DNA of 64,000 nt from Silene conica. Taxonomy: Eukaryota; Streptophyta; Magnoliopsida; Caryophyllales; Caryophyllaceae. A model generated the notes under the pieces. That model was not told where the DNA came from. It saw nothing but the letters and a program-made list of their open reading frames with translations, and ran no database searches. Positions 35,340 through 47,677 of this stretch are shown here, piece by piece. The stretch is taken from NCBI GenBank assembly GCA_029255685.2, contig CM055312.2, positions 2,442,649-2,506,648 on the forward strand, read 5' to 3'. A program made the position numbers and the translations under genes. Each line of letters opens with the position of its first letter. Position 1 is the stretch's first letter.

Positions 35340-35972
35340 TGTTTAGGTCAAAATTTACCTAAGGTTGTTTTTAGGAGGTTATAGTGATTTCAAGCCTAGT
35401 ATGCGATATATTTGGACGAGTTAGGTATTTGGAAGAGTAGAAAGAAGAGGTATGAAAGACACGAAGAATGAAGACGCAGGAAACCCTTTAGGGAAAAACT
35501 GCGGGAGGAAGGTTTCCTCCAAGTTCCACTAGAATTCTCCTTCAGGGTGTGTGTGCGGTTACAAGTATTTCTTAGGTTTTCTTAGTGATATGTATGCTAA
35601 GTATGATAATGAATGCCTTTTACATGTACAATGTTTGCATATATATAGAGGCTTAATTCTATGGACCGTTGGATTGGGCCTTCATCCAACGGATCTCTTC
35701 TTTCTCTTTTATCCTTTTTGGGTGCCCTCTTCCTGCTTGCTTTTTCTGACGGAGGCCTGGTGTGTGGCCATTTGAGGTAATCTCGAGCCTCGTTCCTTTA
35801 ACCTTTTCCTCTTCCTCGTCTTTGCTGCCCGTTTCCTTCTTCCGCAATCTTCCTCTTCCGCTGACTTCCCTTCCCCTTTATCTTGTTGACTTTTGGTACC
35901 AAACATGTGATCTCCTTCCAATTACGTGATGCCACGTGTTAGCTTATAAAATGCTAATTATAGGGCATAACA
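35340..35972 (-). repeat. 5' LTR of the Tat element
   Basis: 633 bp, TGTTTAGG ... CATAACA on the plus strand. A TATATATA stretch at about 35640-35648 lies mid-LTR and could be the promoter TATA box on the minus strand. Confidence 0.95.
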
Positions 35973-36004
35973 AAGTATAAGCAATATTTTTACATCTTAA
36001 TTAA

Positions 36005-36693
36005 GGATAATTTGTGAGAAACTACCTTACATTTATGTCCATTTGTGAACAACTACCTTACTTTTTATTTTTGGTTAAAAACTACCTTTCATTTTAATTT
36101 TTTGTTAAAAACTACCTAAAAAAAGTTTTGAGGCCAATTTCTATTTATTATTGGTTTCACACGTGTGAGTTATCTAAATTTTCATTCTTATTTTGTCGTT
36201 AAACTTGATATCCAATCTTATCCTTCTTATCTAAAGTTCTAAACGAAAGGAAATTCTTATCATTAGCTTCAATATCTTTCTTTAAGCATGTGGAATAATT
36301 GATCCGGATGATGAACATGGGCTAAATGGTATGAACTCTATGCTATCAATGAATAGGTGGAATAATTTTCACTAATAGCATAGAGTTCATACCATTTAGC
36401 CCATGTTCATCATCCGGAGCAATTATTCCGAAGCTAATGGCAAGAATTCCATTTCGTTTAGAACTTTAGATAAAAAGGATATGCTTGGATATCAAGTTTA
36501 ACGACAAAATAAGAATGAAAATTTAGAGAACTCACACGTGTGAAGCCAATAATAAATAGAAATTGGTCTCAAAACTTTTTTTAGGTAGTTTTTAACAAAA
36601 AATATAAATGAAAGGTAGTTTTTAACCAAAAAAAAGTAAGGTAATTGTTTACAAATGGGCATAAATGTAAGGTAGTTTTTCACAAATTATCCC
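36005..36693. mobile_element. Large foldback element
   Basis: Two arms of about 330 bp are inverted copies around a centre near 36350. The outer ends are GGATAATTTGTGAGAAACTA and AGTTTTTCACAAATTATCC. Inner landmarks such as CACACGTGTGA and GTTCATACCATTTAGCCC occur on both arms. TTAATTAA flanks both sides (35997-36004, 36694-36701), consistent with an 8-9 bp target duplication, though that octamer is itself palindromic. No reading frame. Superfamily uncertain (Mutator-like or hAT-like). Confidence 0.8.
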
Positions 36694-36701
36694 TTAATTA
36701 A

Positions 36702-38037
36702 AGTAAAATATCAATAAGGAGTATTTAATGCAAATAATCTAATATTTGTCACAAATTAATCCCAAATTTGAGTCTTCCTAAATAATCCGAAATTTGCATC
36801 ATTTCTTTTCAACGCATCATATTTTCGTTTTTAGTTAATATTAGTGGTGTTCAAAATAAACCCAAAAACCGTACATTTTCAATGTTCAATAAACCGAACC
36901 GTTAAATTTATCATGGAAACGGTTCGGTTAAGGTTCGCAATTTTAGAAAATAGGTTAACCGAACTGAACCGTTCACAAAAAAATCCAAGCAAAATATTTT
37001 AAATATTATATTAAAAATTGTTCTTTCATTTAATTTTCTTAGTATAGTATTTCTAAATTCAAAATATTTTAAATTGATTAATATCAAAATTTCACTAATT
37101 AACTTTATGTTGCTGTAATATATAACAAAAATTTAATTCAAATATTAAATAAAATTCACGAACAAAAAAATGGCATGTCTAGCATGATTATAGATTAACC
37201 GGTAACCAAACCACAAATAACTGTTTAAGATGGTTAACTGAACCATTAAAAACGTTGCAGTTTAAATTCGGTAATTTGCCAAACTGAACTATCTACTTGC
37301 GGTTCGGTGAACCGAATATAGTTGATTGTTGCATATAATTAGTTTAAAACATGGCATCATTACATGAACACCCAAACTTTGGGCAGACATTGATAAGCTA
37401 CATACTCATTTTGCCGCCGTTTACATTATTATGACGGAAAAGTACACTTCAACCTTAATGATATATTTTCCCCTCATTATGAATTATGATCACCACACAA
37501 TCTTACAATATCCTAAATAGAACTACTATAATTAGTATAGAGAAAACAAAGGAAAAATAAAATATTTATGATAAGAAGTATACCTTAATTATCGGTCTCG
37601 AAATAACTCATTATCCAAAATTTCCTAATAATTCATAATTCACAAGACAAATTGCACTGGCAATTTTTACCATTTGCAAAGCCAAGAGCCTTTGCCACCC
37701 ATTTTTGACTAAAATACACTAAATCCCTCTTAAACCTTTTTTTTTTTTAATTTCTTTTATTTACTTTTTACTAATTAATTTTTACCTCCTTTAGCTTTCC
37801 AAAACTCCATGTACTATTGATGATGGCATTGCACCTCTGCATGCCATTTCCCAATAATCAAATATCGATATCGGAGGAGAAAGTCCGAAATAAGAAGAAA
37901 ACATACCCGAAATAAATAGATTACATACAAAACCGCGGAAATTAGCCAAATAAATATTTTTCTTGCAAATTCACAAACCCAAAAGACTTTTTACAATACC
38001 ATCATAGCCATCGACCACGAGACAAAAATATAAACCC
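36702..38037. other. Spacer and promoter of the receptor-like kinase gene
   Basis: From about 36842 (GTGGTGTTCAAAATAAACCC) to 37330 the sequence is rich in GGTTCGGTTnACCGAA motifs, resembling a worn hAT-type MITE, but no clean ends were found. The rest is AT-rich. The last 150 bp are the likely promoter and leader of the gene at 38038. Confidence 0.45.
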
Positions 38038-40614
38038 GTGAGACGACTCATGGGCGCGCATGCATTTGGTTCGCTTGTGCGCCCACCACCTTCATCGACC
38101 CTTGTAATTGTCGTCATTTCTCTTTTGGCATTATCGTACGGAGGGACGCAGGTGACTGGTGTAACCGAGACAGAGTCCCTGCTCAAGTTCAAATCATCCC
38201 TCAGCCATAATGAGGCTATTCCAAATTGGAATCCTTCTAAACCTCCCTGCGCAGGCAACAGTTCCAACTGGTTAGGAGTCAGATGTCATAATGGCAAGGT
38301 ATGGGGATTACAGCTAGAGAACATGGGCTTAGGTGGAAAAATCGACATTGATGCACTTTCTCAATTGAAGGAGCTCAGAACCATTAGCTTCAAGAACAAC
38401 AACTTTGAGGGTCCCATCCCTGATTTCCACCATATGATAAAACTGAGATCAATATATCTCTCTAATAATGAATTCTCCGGGGATATTCCTGATGACGCGT
38501 TTGCTGGAATGGATGCACTGAGGAGGGTTATCCTGTCAAACAATGCCTTAACTGGCAAAATCCCATTATCTCTCGCCTCGCTGCCTATCCTTGTGGAGGC
38601 CAAATTAGAGAATAACCAGTTTCATGGCAGCATTCCGAATTTTCAGCAAAAGCCATTACCAACAATTAACATGGCCAACAATCAATTGGATGGTGCCCTA
38701 CCCCCAAATCTCAAGAACTTAAACCCGAAATTTGTGTCAGGTAAAATGCTATCCTATTTACCTGCCCATATCACAAAATATGATGTTTTTCATCCCCAAA
38801 AACTTATATAGGTTGGTCGGTCGGTTTCATACACGACTTACTATTTTTCATTTAACAAAATAATGCAGGGAATAAGGGGTTATGTGGGCCACCATTAGAG
38901 CCATGCTCCGGTGCAGGAACTGAAGGGTCGAAAAACAAGTCATCAAGTAATTCAATTATAATCGCGCTAGCTGTGCTGCTAGCAATAGTAACCTTAATGC
39001 TAATTGTACTCTTCCTATTAGTATGTCGAAAGAAACAAAAGGGTGCCCTATCTAAACAGGAGTCTTTGGCATCTCAAGACGCAAATCAGATTGAAGAGAC
39101 TTACGTACCTCCAAGCGAGGAGCCAAAAACCACAAGTAAGAGGTCAACAGAGCCCGGAAAGTTGAATTTTGTGAGAGATGACAGGAAGGTGTTTGATCTG
39201 TCAGCCCTACTGACAGCGTCAGCAGAGGTTTTGGAAAGCGGGAACTTTGTGTCTGCCTACAAGGTGGAGATATTTTCGAAGGAGCTTTTGGTAGTGAAGA
39301 GATTTAGGCAGATGAACAAAATAGGACGAGAAGACTTCCATGAGCATATCAGAAGGATGGGCAAGTTGAAGCACCCAAATGTGTTGGCTTTAGTTGCTTA
39401 TTACTACAGGAAAGAAGAGAAGCTGCTTGTCTTCGACTTTGTTGACAATGGCACTCTTGCAAGTCACCTTCATGGTAAGATTTTTGTTTCACCTATACTG
39501 GATTCTAACTATCAAGGATTCCAAATCGCAATTCACGACACAAATTCTCATATGAGAGGGTCGCCTGCTAAGTTATTACGAGACTGATTATATAACAGGG
39601 TAGTTATTCCTTAAGTTTAGTTTTTGGAGGGTTAGTGAGTAGTTTGGGTAGGGACTTTAGTTATATCGTCTGGTCTTACGTAATACTCCTTCTGTCCCCG
39701 TCAACTGTTGTCCTTTGGTTTTGGCACAACTGACACACCTCAAAATGAAATAGGACAACAAATGACAGGGACAGAGCGGGTATTAATATGAGATCGTCTT
39801 TGATGAACTACAACCTACCCACAAAGCTTAGTCCCAAATGATTTGAAGTCGTGTCACATGAGTTGTTGGCTGAATGACAACCAAGGAAACATAACTCAAC
39901 TCAATATCGCCAAAACATCAGATTGAACATCTAAGCCTGTAAACAGAACACAAAACATTTGCAATAGTATTACCAAAAACATACAATCTAATCAAGCTAC
40001 GTAAAACAACTAAGTGTTGCATTTCTGTTTCAGGTAATCGAACCAACAAGGATCAAGGGCTAGATTGGCCAATAAGGCTGAAAATCATCCAAGGAGTGGC
40101 TAGAGGCTTGGCTTACCTTTACAGTGAGCTCCCAATGTTAGTTGTTCCTTATGGATACCTAAAATCATCAAATGTACTTCTCGACGACTCATACAAACCA
40201 CTTCTCATGGACTACGCACTCTTACCATTGATCAACCAAGAACAAGCTCAAAATCTAATGGTGGCTTACAAGTGCCCCGAGTTTGCTAAACATGGTCGCA
40301 TTACTAAAAAAACTGACGTTTGGAGCTTAGGAATTCTGATACTCGAAGTGTTAACAGGAAGATTTCCTACAAACTTTCTTGCAGTTGGAAATGTAAAGGG
40401 TGAAAATCTAGTAGCATGGGTTAATGATATAGTTAGTGATGAGGAGAAGGGCGAAGACGTGTTCGACAAGGAGATGGGAGGTCCTCAAGGTGGGAACGAT
40501 GAAATGAGAAAACTTTTGAAGATTGGGTTTAACTGTTGTCATGAGGATGTAGATGTAAGATGGACCATCAAAGATGCTGTTGAGAAAATTGAAGAGATAC
40601 AAGATAAATCTTAA
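38038..40614 (+). CDS. Pollen receptor-like kinase (LRR-RLK III), probable pseudokinase
   Basis: Three exons, 38038-38740, 38869-39474 and 40034-40614, join with phase 1 at both junctions to give 629 residues. Order: signal peptide (about 1-40), LRR N-terminal cap (TETESLLKFKSSL, then WLGVRC), about five leucine-rich repeats, a membrane segment near residues 262-286 (SIIIALAVLLAIVTLMLIVL), an acidic juxtamembrane part and a kinase fold. The invariant Lys is present (VVKRFRQMN), but the glycine loop is worn (ESGNFVSAYK), the HRD catalytic loop is replaced by YGYLKSSNVLLD, and DFG by DYA. This matches the pollen receptor-like kinase family, which acts at the pollen-tube plasma membrane in guidance and ROP signalling. 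The start is the most upstream ATG; one four codons later is possible. Confidence 0.9.
39686..39780. mobile_element. Short Stowaway-like MITE in intron 2 of the receptor-like kinase gene
   Basis: The ends CTCCTTCTGTCCCCGTCA and TGACAGGGACAGAGCGGG are imperfectly inverted and flanked by TA. It is 95 bp long. Confidence 0.7.
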
Positions 40615-42187
40615 AACTATATCATAAAATCAAATTTCAAATATAAATTAACCGTAGGCTTCTTGGTCAAAACTAAAACCTGTAAATTTTGCTTAACTCA
40701 CTTTTTTTTATGTATATTTTTTTTAAAAACAATATATCTCCTCCTTTTTTGTATAATTATATGTAAAGTTTTTGTTATTTAGAGTATTTTAGTCAATAAT
40801 CAATCTCTCATGAACCCTTTGTGGAAAATTAAAATTTCAACGACTGTCAATCTTAGGGTACCCCAATTCGATACCCCTCAAGCTTAGTCTTCTAAGAAAC
40901 CGTCTTATGTTAATATAATGCTCGATCAACCTATTTAGCACATAATCTACTCGTATACCCTGTTATTCACTAAAAACTGCATAAGTACCCCATATATTAG
41001 GACTTATCATAAGACCTTTCCATATAATCATTAGTGAAAGATGAAGATACCTCACAAAAGTACTTGGTAGTAAATTTTTCTAAAATCACCGTTACAAACA
41101 ACGGGAATCTGAAATACAAAATGAAAACTCGACCCAACTGAAAATAAATCTGATGTCCAATTATTCCTAATCCCTTTGTTTCTATCATTTCTCGTTCGTT
41201 CTCATTTTTCGAGTTAAACCACTTTCAATGTCACATACAAAATTGTCCACGAAATGCACTAAAAGTTAAATAGTTGTGTGTTAGTATTGAAAACTACTTT
41301 CACAATTCTACTAGTATAGTTTGTGAGATATTTACAAAGACAGATGTGGAGTATCAAAGAAGAAAAATAAGGTTTTTTTTATTGTTAGAGCATTTATAAA
41401 TTTAATTATAGAAATTTAACTTTATAATCGGAAGAAAATGTCAATTTGTGCCTTCATGTTAAGGTTCCATTAAACTATTTCAGTCGCAATATATTTTTGG
41501 TGTCAGATGAGGCGCACAACAGTACAATATACGGGGGAGGGGGGAGATTTGAAACCGTGACCTATTGTCACGATATCTCAATCTTAACCATTACGCTAAG
41601 ACCTATTCAATAGTTCAAGGTCAGGTGTAAATAATAATGTATTCTCAGACTTTAGCTTTTTGTACGAGCCGGAAACTCTTAGAGGGGTAAAAATGCATTT
41701 AAATCCGAGACGATCCAACCATGCTTTATTTTTATGATTTGGTTGTGTCATGGTGCCAGTAGTACCAATGCAGAGCACAACAGTTTTACAACCTTTTTAA
41801 TACCACTATATATCTAAGATATGCAGCATTTTATTTTAATATAACTAGATGTTCATACAAGGCAGTTGACTAAAAAAAGAACAAAATAAATGAAAGGGAG
41901 GAATGCAATAAATAAAAAAAATAAAAAATTCAAGAAATTTCGATCATTAAAAAATAAACAAAAAGAGGAGAGAGAAAAATTACAGAGATTAAAGAAGTAT
42001 ACTAAGGAAATCAAGGGTGCTAATGTGAACATTTCTTGTTTGCTAAAAAATATTTTTCCCAGGAATATGTTGCAAGATAAACAAAACAAGCAGGAATAAC
42101 AAAGGACATGACATGTACATGAAGAAGTGCTTGATTTTATTTATCTTGACATAGAAATAAAACACAGGGAAAAATAGATATTCAGGA
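40615..42187. other. AT-rich spacer
   Basis: Contains the 3' region of the receptor-like kinase gene, a SINE-like fragment near 41500-41612 and the presumed promoter of the gene at 42188. No other gene seen. Confidence 0.5.
41488..41612 (-). mobile_element. SINE-like fragment with tRNA-type promoter boxes
   Basis: On the minus strand TAGCGTAATGGTTAAG fits box A and, about 45 bp on, GGTTTCAAATCTCC fits box B. There is no cloverleaf, so it is a tRNA-derived repeat and not a tRNA gene. The 3' end is unclear. Confidence 0.5.
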
Positions 42188-45100
42188 ATGTTGACAGGAA
42201 AAGGGAAACCCGGAAAAAAGACAGGTGTGCACGGGGTGGTGGCCGTGGCGATAGACAACGATAAAGGAAGCCATTATGCTATCAAATGGGCCATTGATAA
42301 CCTTGTTGGCCGTAGCCACCCTCTTGTCTTAATTCATGTCATTGTCGACCCTTCTTTCACAGGTTTTCTCTCGCCTCAACCTCCACCCTTTTTTTTGTTA
42401 TGTTGCGTTACCACAATGGCATGTTACATTCTGAACTGTCTCTTAAGGAAATTTGTTTTAAGTGAGAGTATAATTCAAGAATATGCCGCAGATGTGTTTT
42501 TATCAACGAGTCATTTTCCATAATTGATGATACGGCATACGTAGTAGTGTATTTTTTAATATACAATATGCAAGAAAATTGATGAATGTAAGGCTTTAAG
42601 CAATTCGTCAAAGGGTCACCTGCAACTATGTACTGTGATTTCCTGCCTCCAGAATTTCATTCAATTTCAGTTGTCATATAGAATTTCCTGCCATGAAAGA
42701 AGTAAATCAGAAACTGAAAGAGAAAAGCTATGTTTCTTAGACTCTTTTAGACGTATCTGATACGGGTGCGTGTCCAAATGCCGGATTTGGCCATTTTTAT
42801 GAAAAATATGCATATTTTGGCTTAAATAAGGTGTCGGAGTGTCATACCCTTGTTCGAGTTCGAGTGTCAAGTGTCGGACACGGGTATGTGGGGGAGGAAG
42901 AGTCGGAGTAACATTTGATAGAAGACACATGTTCATGAATACTCGTACATCCTTGCAGAAAGGAGTAATGCCATCATATCCGCAGCAAGCCCAGGAACAT
43001 CACCAAACTACCAACATGTTGACAAGCAAACAAGAGATCTATTCCTCTCATTTCGCTGCTTTTGCACACGCAAGGATGTGAGTTTTCTGCGGTTTCAATG
43101 ATGATTTTTTCTTCCGACAAACTAAGGATACACATGTTTTCCTGTTTTCATCAGATACGCTGCTTAGATGTAACACTTAAAGACATGGATGTAGCCAAAG
43201 CTTTAACCGAATATGTCCGCTATGCTGCAATTGAGAATTTAGTTCTTGGTGCTTCAAGAGCTAAATTGTTGAGGTAATAACTCCTCACACTACTTACCGT
43301 CAATATTGACCGCGCAATTAGTTCTCAGTTCTCTTCACCGGCAGAAGCTAGAGATAGTTATGTATAACTACAACAATAAGCAGCTTCTCAGCGATTGAAA
43401 AAATGACTAATAAACAAGATTCTATACAGCAACAACGATAAAGCTTTTATCTCAAGGATATCTGACTGCAAATCAGCAACATATATTATAGAAATGTATG
43501 TTAATTTTTAATTGTGATGCAGGAAATTCAAAACTGACGTACCAACTAATCTGTCAAAAGTAGCACCAGATTTCTGCAACGTATATGTCATCTCCAAGAC
43601 AAAGTTCTCAATTATACACAATGCTTCTCGGCCAGTTCGCTATCCATCTCCCCTTACTAGTCACTTAGAAAACCTGTACCACGAAAAGCCAAATGTTATT
43701 CCTACTGTTGATTCACCGCCAAGGCATAGTCTAAACTCCATAGGTTCGTCTACTGCTACTGCTACTGTATTAAACTTTACCACGACATCCTTTCAAATCC
43801 AAGCGCCCCACAAATTCAGAATCCTTCTGCAAAAAAGGTGGGATCAAGGCACTTGGATTTGGAGGGACGGAGTCCTACTTTAGCAGCTTCCTTCAAAAAA
43901 TGACTATACATCTGAATCGCATGCAAGCAGGGGGAAAGTCATTTCAAAAATCGCATAGAGAGGATTGGGATTTAGGCAGGTAAGTCATATGGGGCCTTAA
44001 AACTTAAATCTCAACAACACTGAATACTAAATAGCTGTTTATTTCGCCATCAGTTATAAAGAAAATGAATAAAGCCATAGCCAAGGTGTGATATGCAGCT
44101 TCAACGATGTTTAGTGAAATTTTTAAAATAAATTAGAAAGCATGCACAAAAACAGACATCAAGTGTTGGACCGCAAACAAACTTAACCTAGATAAGAAGA
44201 TGATAAGAAGATATTGACAATATGACCTAAATATTTAACAAATTTGACTCAGGTCAGGTAGATTAAGTGAAAAGCTATTATGCAATGAGATTCCGGAGAG
44301 TGATACAGACATCTCCTTTGTAAGCTCAGATACAACAAGCATCGATAACTATTCACCTCGACAGTATGACTACATGGATGTATCTCGCACGCCAAGGACA
44401 TCCACCAGTTCAGACCGAAGTTCTGTGTCAACTCGCTTCGCACAAAGGACTGACATGACCTCCTTCCGTGACTTCTCATTTCTGTCGCAGGAAAGTGGAA
44501 GAACCTCCTCAACTGCTTCCTCAAACTTTGGAGTAAGAACTTCTTGACTTTAATTTAACATATTATGAGTCACAACATTCGATTCAGGACCAAACAAACT
44601 GGAAAGGCTTATACTCCGAACTGCCTCGGTTCCTCTGCCCCATCAATTGTTTATCGTCACTTTTTCGTGATGGGGATTTTAAACAAAGTTTGAAAAAACG
44701 GCAGTGACGGAGGGAGTATTGTTAAAATCCATGAAAAGAGCAGACTCCTAAATAATTTACTTCTCCAGTATATAGTTGTCACATACACTGATACACATAT
44801 AGTTAAGTCACAATATCTGCCATTGTAACCTCTAGCGGTGAAGGTATTTACATGCAAGTGGTTTACCACACACGTAATGCAACATATGCAACTTCATGTT
44901 CTTAAATCGAACACAGGATGATGTAGAAGATGAGATGAGAAGACTGAAGCTTGAGCTCAAGCAAACCATGGAAATGTATAGTGAAGCATGTAAAGAAGCA
45001 GTTTTTGCCAAAGAGAAAGAAAAACAAAAAGTAAGTCTCGCATGATTTTAGATTTCAATTGACACTACAACAACAATACCTCTAAAGCAGCAAAGCCCAA

Positions 45101-47677
45101 GGGCTCCCGGTGAGTCCCACCTATGTCGGGATAAGGAGGTCAGAACTACACAAACTCACCTTGTGTCAAAAACATAAAAGGTCTTTTCTGAATGACTCGT
45201 AATGAAAGTTGCATCACAAAATGCATTGATACTCTGCTACTTCACAAATCAGGTTACAAGAAGTATAGAGCGTCTAGGAAGCCTTTTTTTCTTTATTCTA
45301 TCATAGTCCAAAGCCGAAGAATAGTGAGTCTTTGTCCCCCGTTGGGGATGGAAACATTAATCGATACTACAGGTGTAATTTTCTGAAAATAACACATGTC
45401 TAGGCAATGGAGCTCCAACAATGGAAGCTTGAGGAAGAAAAACGATTTGCAGAGAAAGGAACAACCGAGGAAGCTGCAATGGTGCTTTCTGAAAGAATGA
45501 AACGTGGCAGACCTTTAGAGCTACGAGAAGAAAGAAAACGAAACAATGAAAATACAGAGGATAAATCAACTTATGGTGGAATAAGATACAGGAAGTACAA
45601 CATTGAAGAAATCGAATTGGCAACAGATTATTTCTCGGAATCTCTCAAGATTGGGGAAGGAGGCTATGGCCCTGTCTTTGAGTGTTATTTAGATCACACA
45701 AAAGTTGCAGTAAAAGTTTTACGACCAGATGCAGCTCAGGGAAAAACGCAGTTCCACCAAGAGGTAAACAAACAAGCCATAGCTACTTGATCCGTTTTAA
45801 AGGGCACTTATGTCAGGTTAGCTATGTAAATATGTAATGATAGAAGTCAATCATGAAGAGTTAACAATGAACACAAGAACTTGTTTGGACAGACGGATTT
45901 GGATGGAATGAAAGGATACTTGATTACTTTCCTCTGTTTGCTTAGCAAATTGGGGTGAAGGGAAATTGGAAAACTCCATTTTCCTTCTTAGATGCCAAAC
46001 TAAAATCCTTCTTCCAGCGAAAGCGACATTGCTTAGTTCATGTATTATACTCTGTCTATCTTTAGTCAGTTCAATTATCCTTTTTACTTGAATTATGTTA
46101 CAGTAGAGTTTCAGAGCCATTTCTGATCCACTTAATAATTTTCTTTTAAAATGCATAATTTTATTATTAAAAAAAAAAGAAACATTGGAAATTACACATA
46201 CCGTGCATTCCTTGACTCTTCTGCCAAGTCAAAATCCTTGATTCTTACTTCAATTGAGTGCAGGTTGAAGTATTAAGCTGCATAAGACATCCACACATGG
46301 TTCTACTCCTAGGAGCATGCCCAGAATATGGTTGCCTTGTTTATGAACATATGGCCAATGGTAGTTTAGATGATCGCCTGTTTTGTCGAGGGAAAAGCCC
46401 TGCACTTTGCTGGCAAATCAGGTTTCGCATAGCTGCGGAGATTGCAACAGGACTGAATTTCCTCCATCAGACAAAACCGGAGCCACTAGTTCATCGTGAT
46501 CTTAAACCGGCCAATATACTGCTAGACCGCTACTTTGTCAGTAAGATTGGTGATGTTGGATTGGCAAGATTGGTGCCTACATCAGTGGCTGAAAATATAA
46601 CACAATATTGCATGACTTCAGCAGCTGGGACATTCTGCTACATAGACCCTGAGTATCAACAGACAGGAGTTCTTGGAGTCAAATCCGATGTCTATTCCTT
46701 AGGTGTGGTGCTTCTCCAACTACTAACTGCCAAACCACCCATGGGTTTGGCCCACCATGTCGATCTTTCCATTGAAAAAGAAACATTCCAGGAGATGTTG
46801 GATCCTTTGGTGCCAGATTGGCCCGTAGAAGAAGCGTTGTGCTTGGCAAAGATTGCTATTCGATGTGCAGAGATGAGGCGGAAAGACAGGCCAGATCTTG
46901 GAAAAGAAGTCTTGCCAGAGCTGAACAGATTAAGGGACTTCGCTGATGATAGAACACCGCCTTTCATGTTTTTTGTCAATACAGATGCCTCTCCTGCCCA
47001 CAGTCAGACATACGCATCACAGGTCAGTGATGGGGATATAAATATAGTTTAATGACATAGTAACACTGTCTTATACAAGACTCTCTCAAGCATACAAAAC
47101 GTAAAACGACTAGGATTAGTCTCACTCATAAGATTGTGTCGTATAAGCCTCATCGTAAAACGTAAGCCTAGTTCAAAATGTGAATACTAATGAGTGAAGC
47201 CTCTAACAAAGGACAACACTACCCAAATCCCATCAGCTGCAACACTCCTTTCCAAGCTCCAAATTACAGAACTGTTCTAATAACTTCAAACACATGATGA
47301 AGCAGAACTCAGAAAATAAGATTTAATAACTTGTAATATAACGGTTGCTAATATGTTAAATCAGGATTTATCAGATAAAAGTTTCATTTTCTGTTTCAAC
47401 AGCAGTAGTTGATGTACCTTATCATCTAAGTATCATCATCATCATCATCATCATGTATGTAAAGTAATGGATCAATTACTGTCGTCTTGTCTCACAAGGT
47501 TGTATACACAGGAAAGTTGAAAACTTCAGTCCCGCTGATTCTGAACGTTATGAAAACTTCTTAACATAAACAAATTTTGACTTGCAGGAGACTGTAAGTG
47601 ATTTAGCGTACGGGTATTCGGCCGCAAACAGCTCAAAGGCTCCTTCATCTACATCATCACCAAAAGGTAAAAAGTAA
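42188..47677 (+). CDS. Universal-stress-protein plus receptor-like cytoplasmic kinase (no U-box)
   Basis: Ten exons: 42188-42362, 42959-43077, 43155-43273, 43523-43743, 43838-43979, 44253-44532, 44917-45030, 45404-45763, 46264-47022 and 47588-47677. All phases agree, giving 792 residues. Residues about 15-165 are a USP/adenine-nucleotide alpha-hydrolase fold (VVAVAIDNDKGSHYAIKWAI, then ENLVLGAS). A Ser-rich linker follows, then a coiled coil at about 355-440 (RRLKLELKQTMEMYSEAC). The kinase domain is at about 455-735 with GEGGYGPV, VAVKVL, HRDLKPANILL and APE-like DPE. DFG is replaced by DVG, usual in this subfamily. No U-box follows, unlike the PUB relatives. Exon 43838-43979 rests on frame logic only. 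The C-terminus could instead splice at 47666/47789 and stop at 47805. Confidence 0.85.
42806..42914. repeat. Dispersed repeat, copy 2
   Basis: Resembles 1-107 (shared ATATGCATATTTTGG, TGTCATACCC, GACACGGGTA and AGAGTCGGAGTAACAT). It lies in intron 1 of the USP-kinase gene. Confidence 0.6.
44614..44716. mobile_element. Decayed Stowaway-like MITE
   Basis: The right end GTGACGGAGGGAG followed by TA is a clear Stowaway terminus. The left end TA/CTCCGAACTGCC is a worn copy. It lies in the intron between exons 44253-44532 and 44917-45030 of the USP-kinase gene. Confidence 0.6.

Larger units (their letters stand above)
25850..35972 (-). mobile_element. Tat-type Ty3/gypsy LTR retrotransposon, 10.1 kb
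   Basis: Two nearly identical LTRs (25850-26483 and 35340-35972) are flanked by AAGTA (25845-25849 and 35973-35977). On the minus strand the order is 5' LTR, primer site, gag, protease, reverse transcriptase, first RNase H, second RNase H, integrase, a long non-pol region, purine tract and 3' LTR. Two RNase H domains before integrase mark the Tat lineage. The LTRs differ by four substitutions and one 1-bp gap over 634 bp, so insertion is recent. Pol is open for 1,080 codons, but gag is broken by frameshifts and stops. A spliced gene runs in the opposite sense between pol and the 3' LTR. Extra open reading frames in this position, sense or antisense, are known in Tat elements. Confidence 0.95.

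Noticed and set aside
46264-47677. U-box E3 ligase domain expected after the kinase domain
   Set aside because: No U-box sequence follows the kinase; the remaining exon is short and polar. The gene belongs to the USP-kinase group without a U-box.
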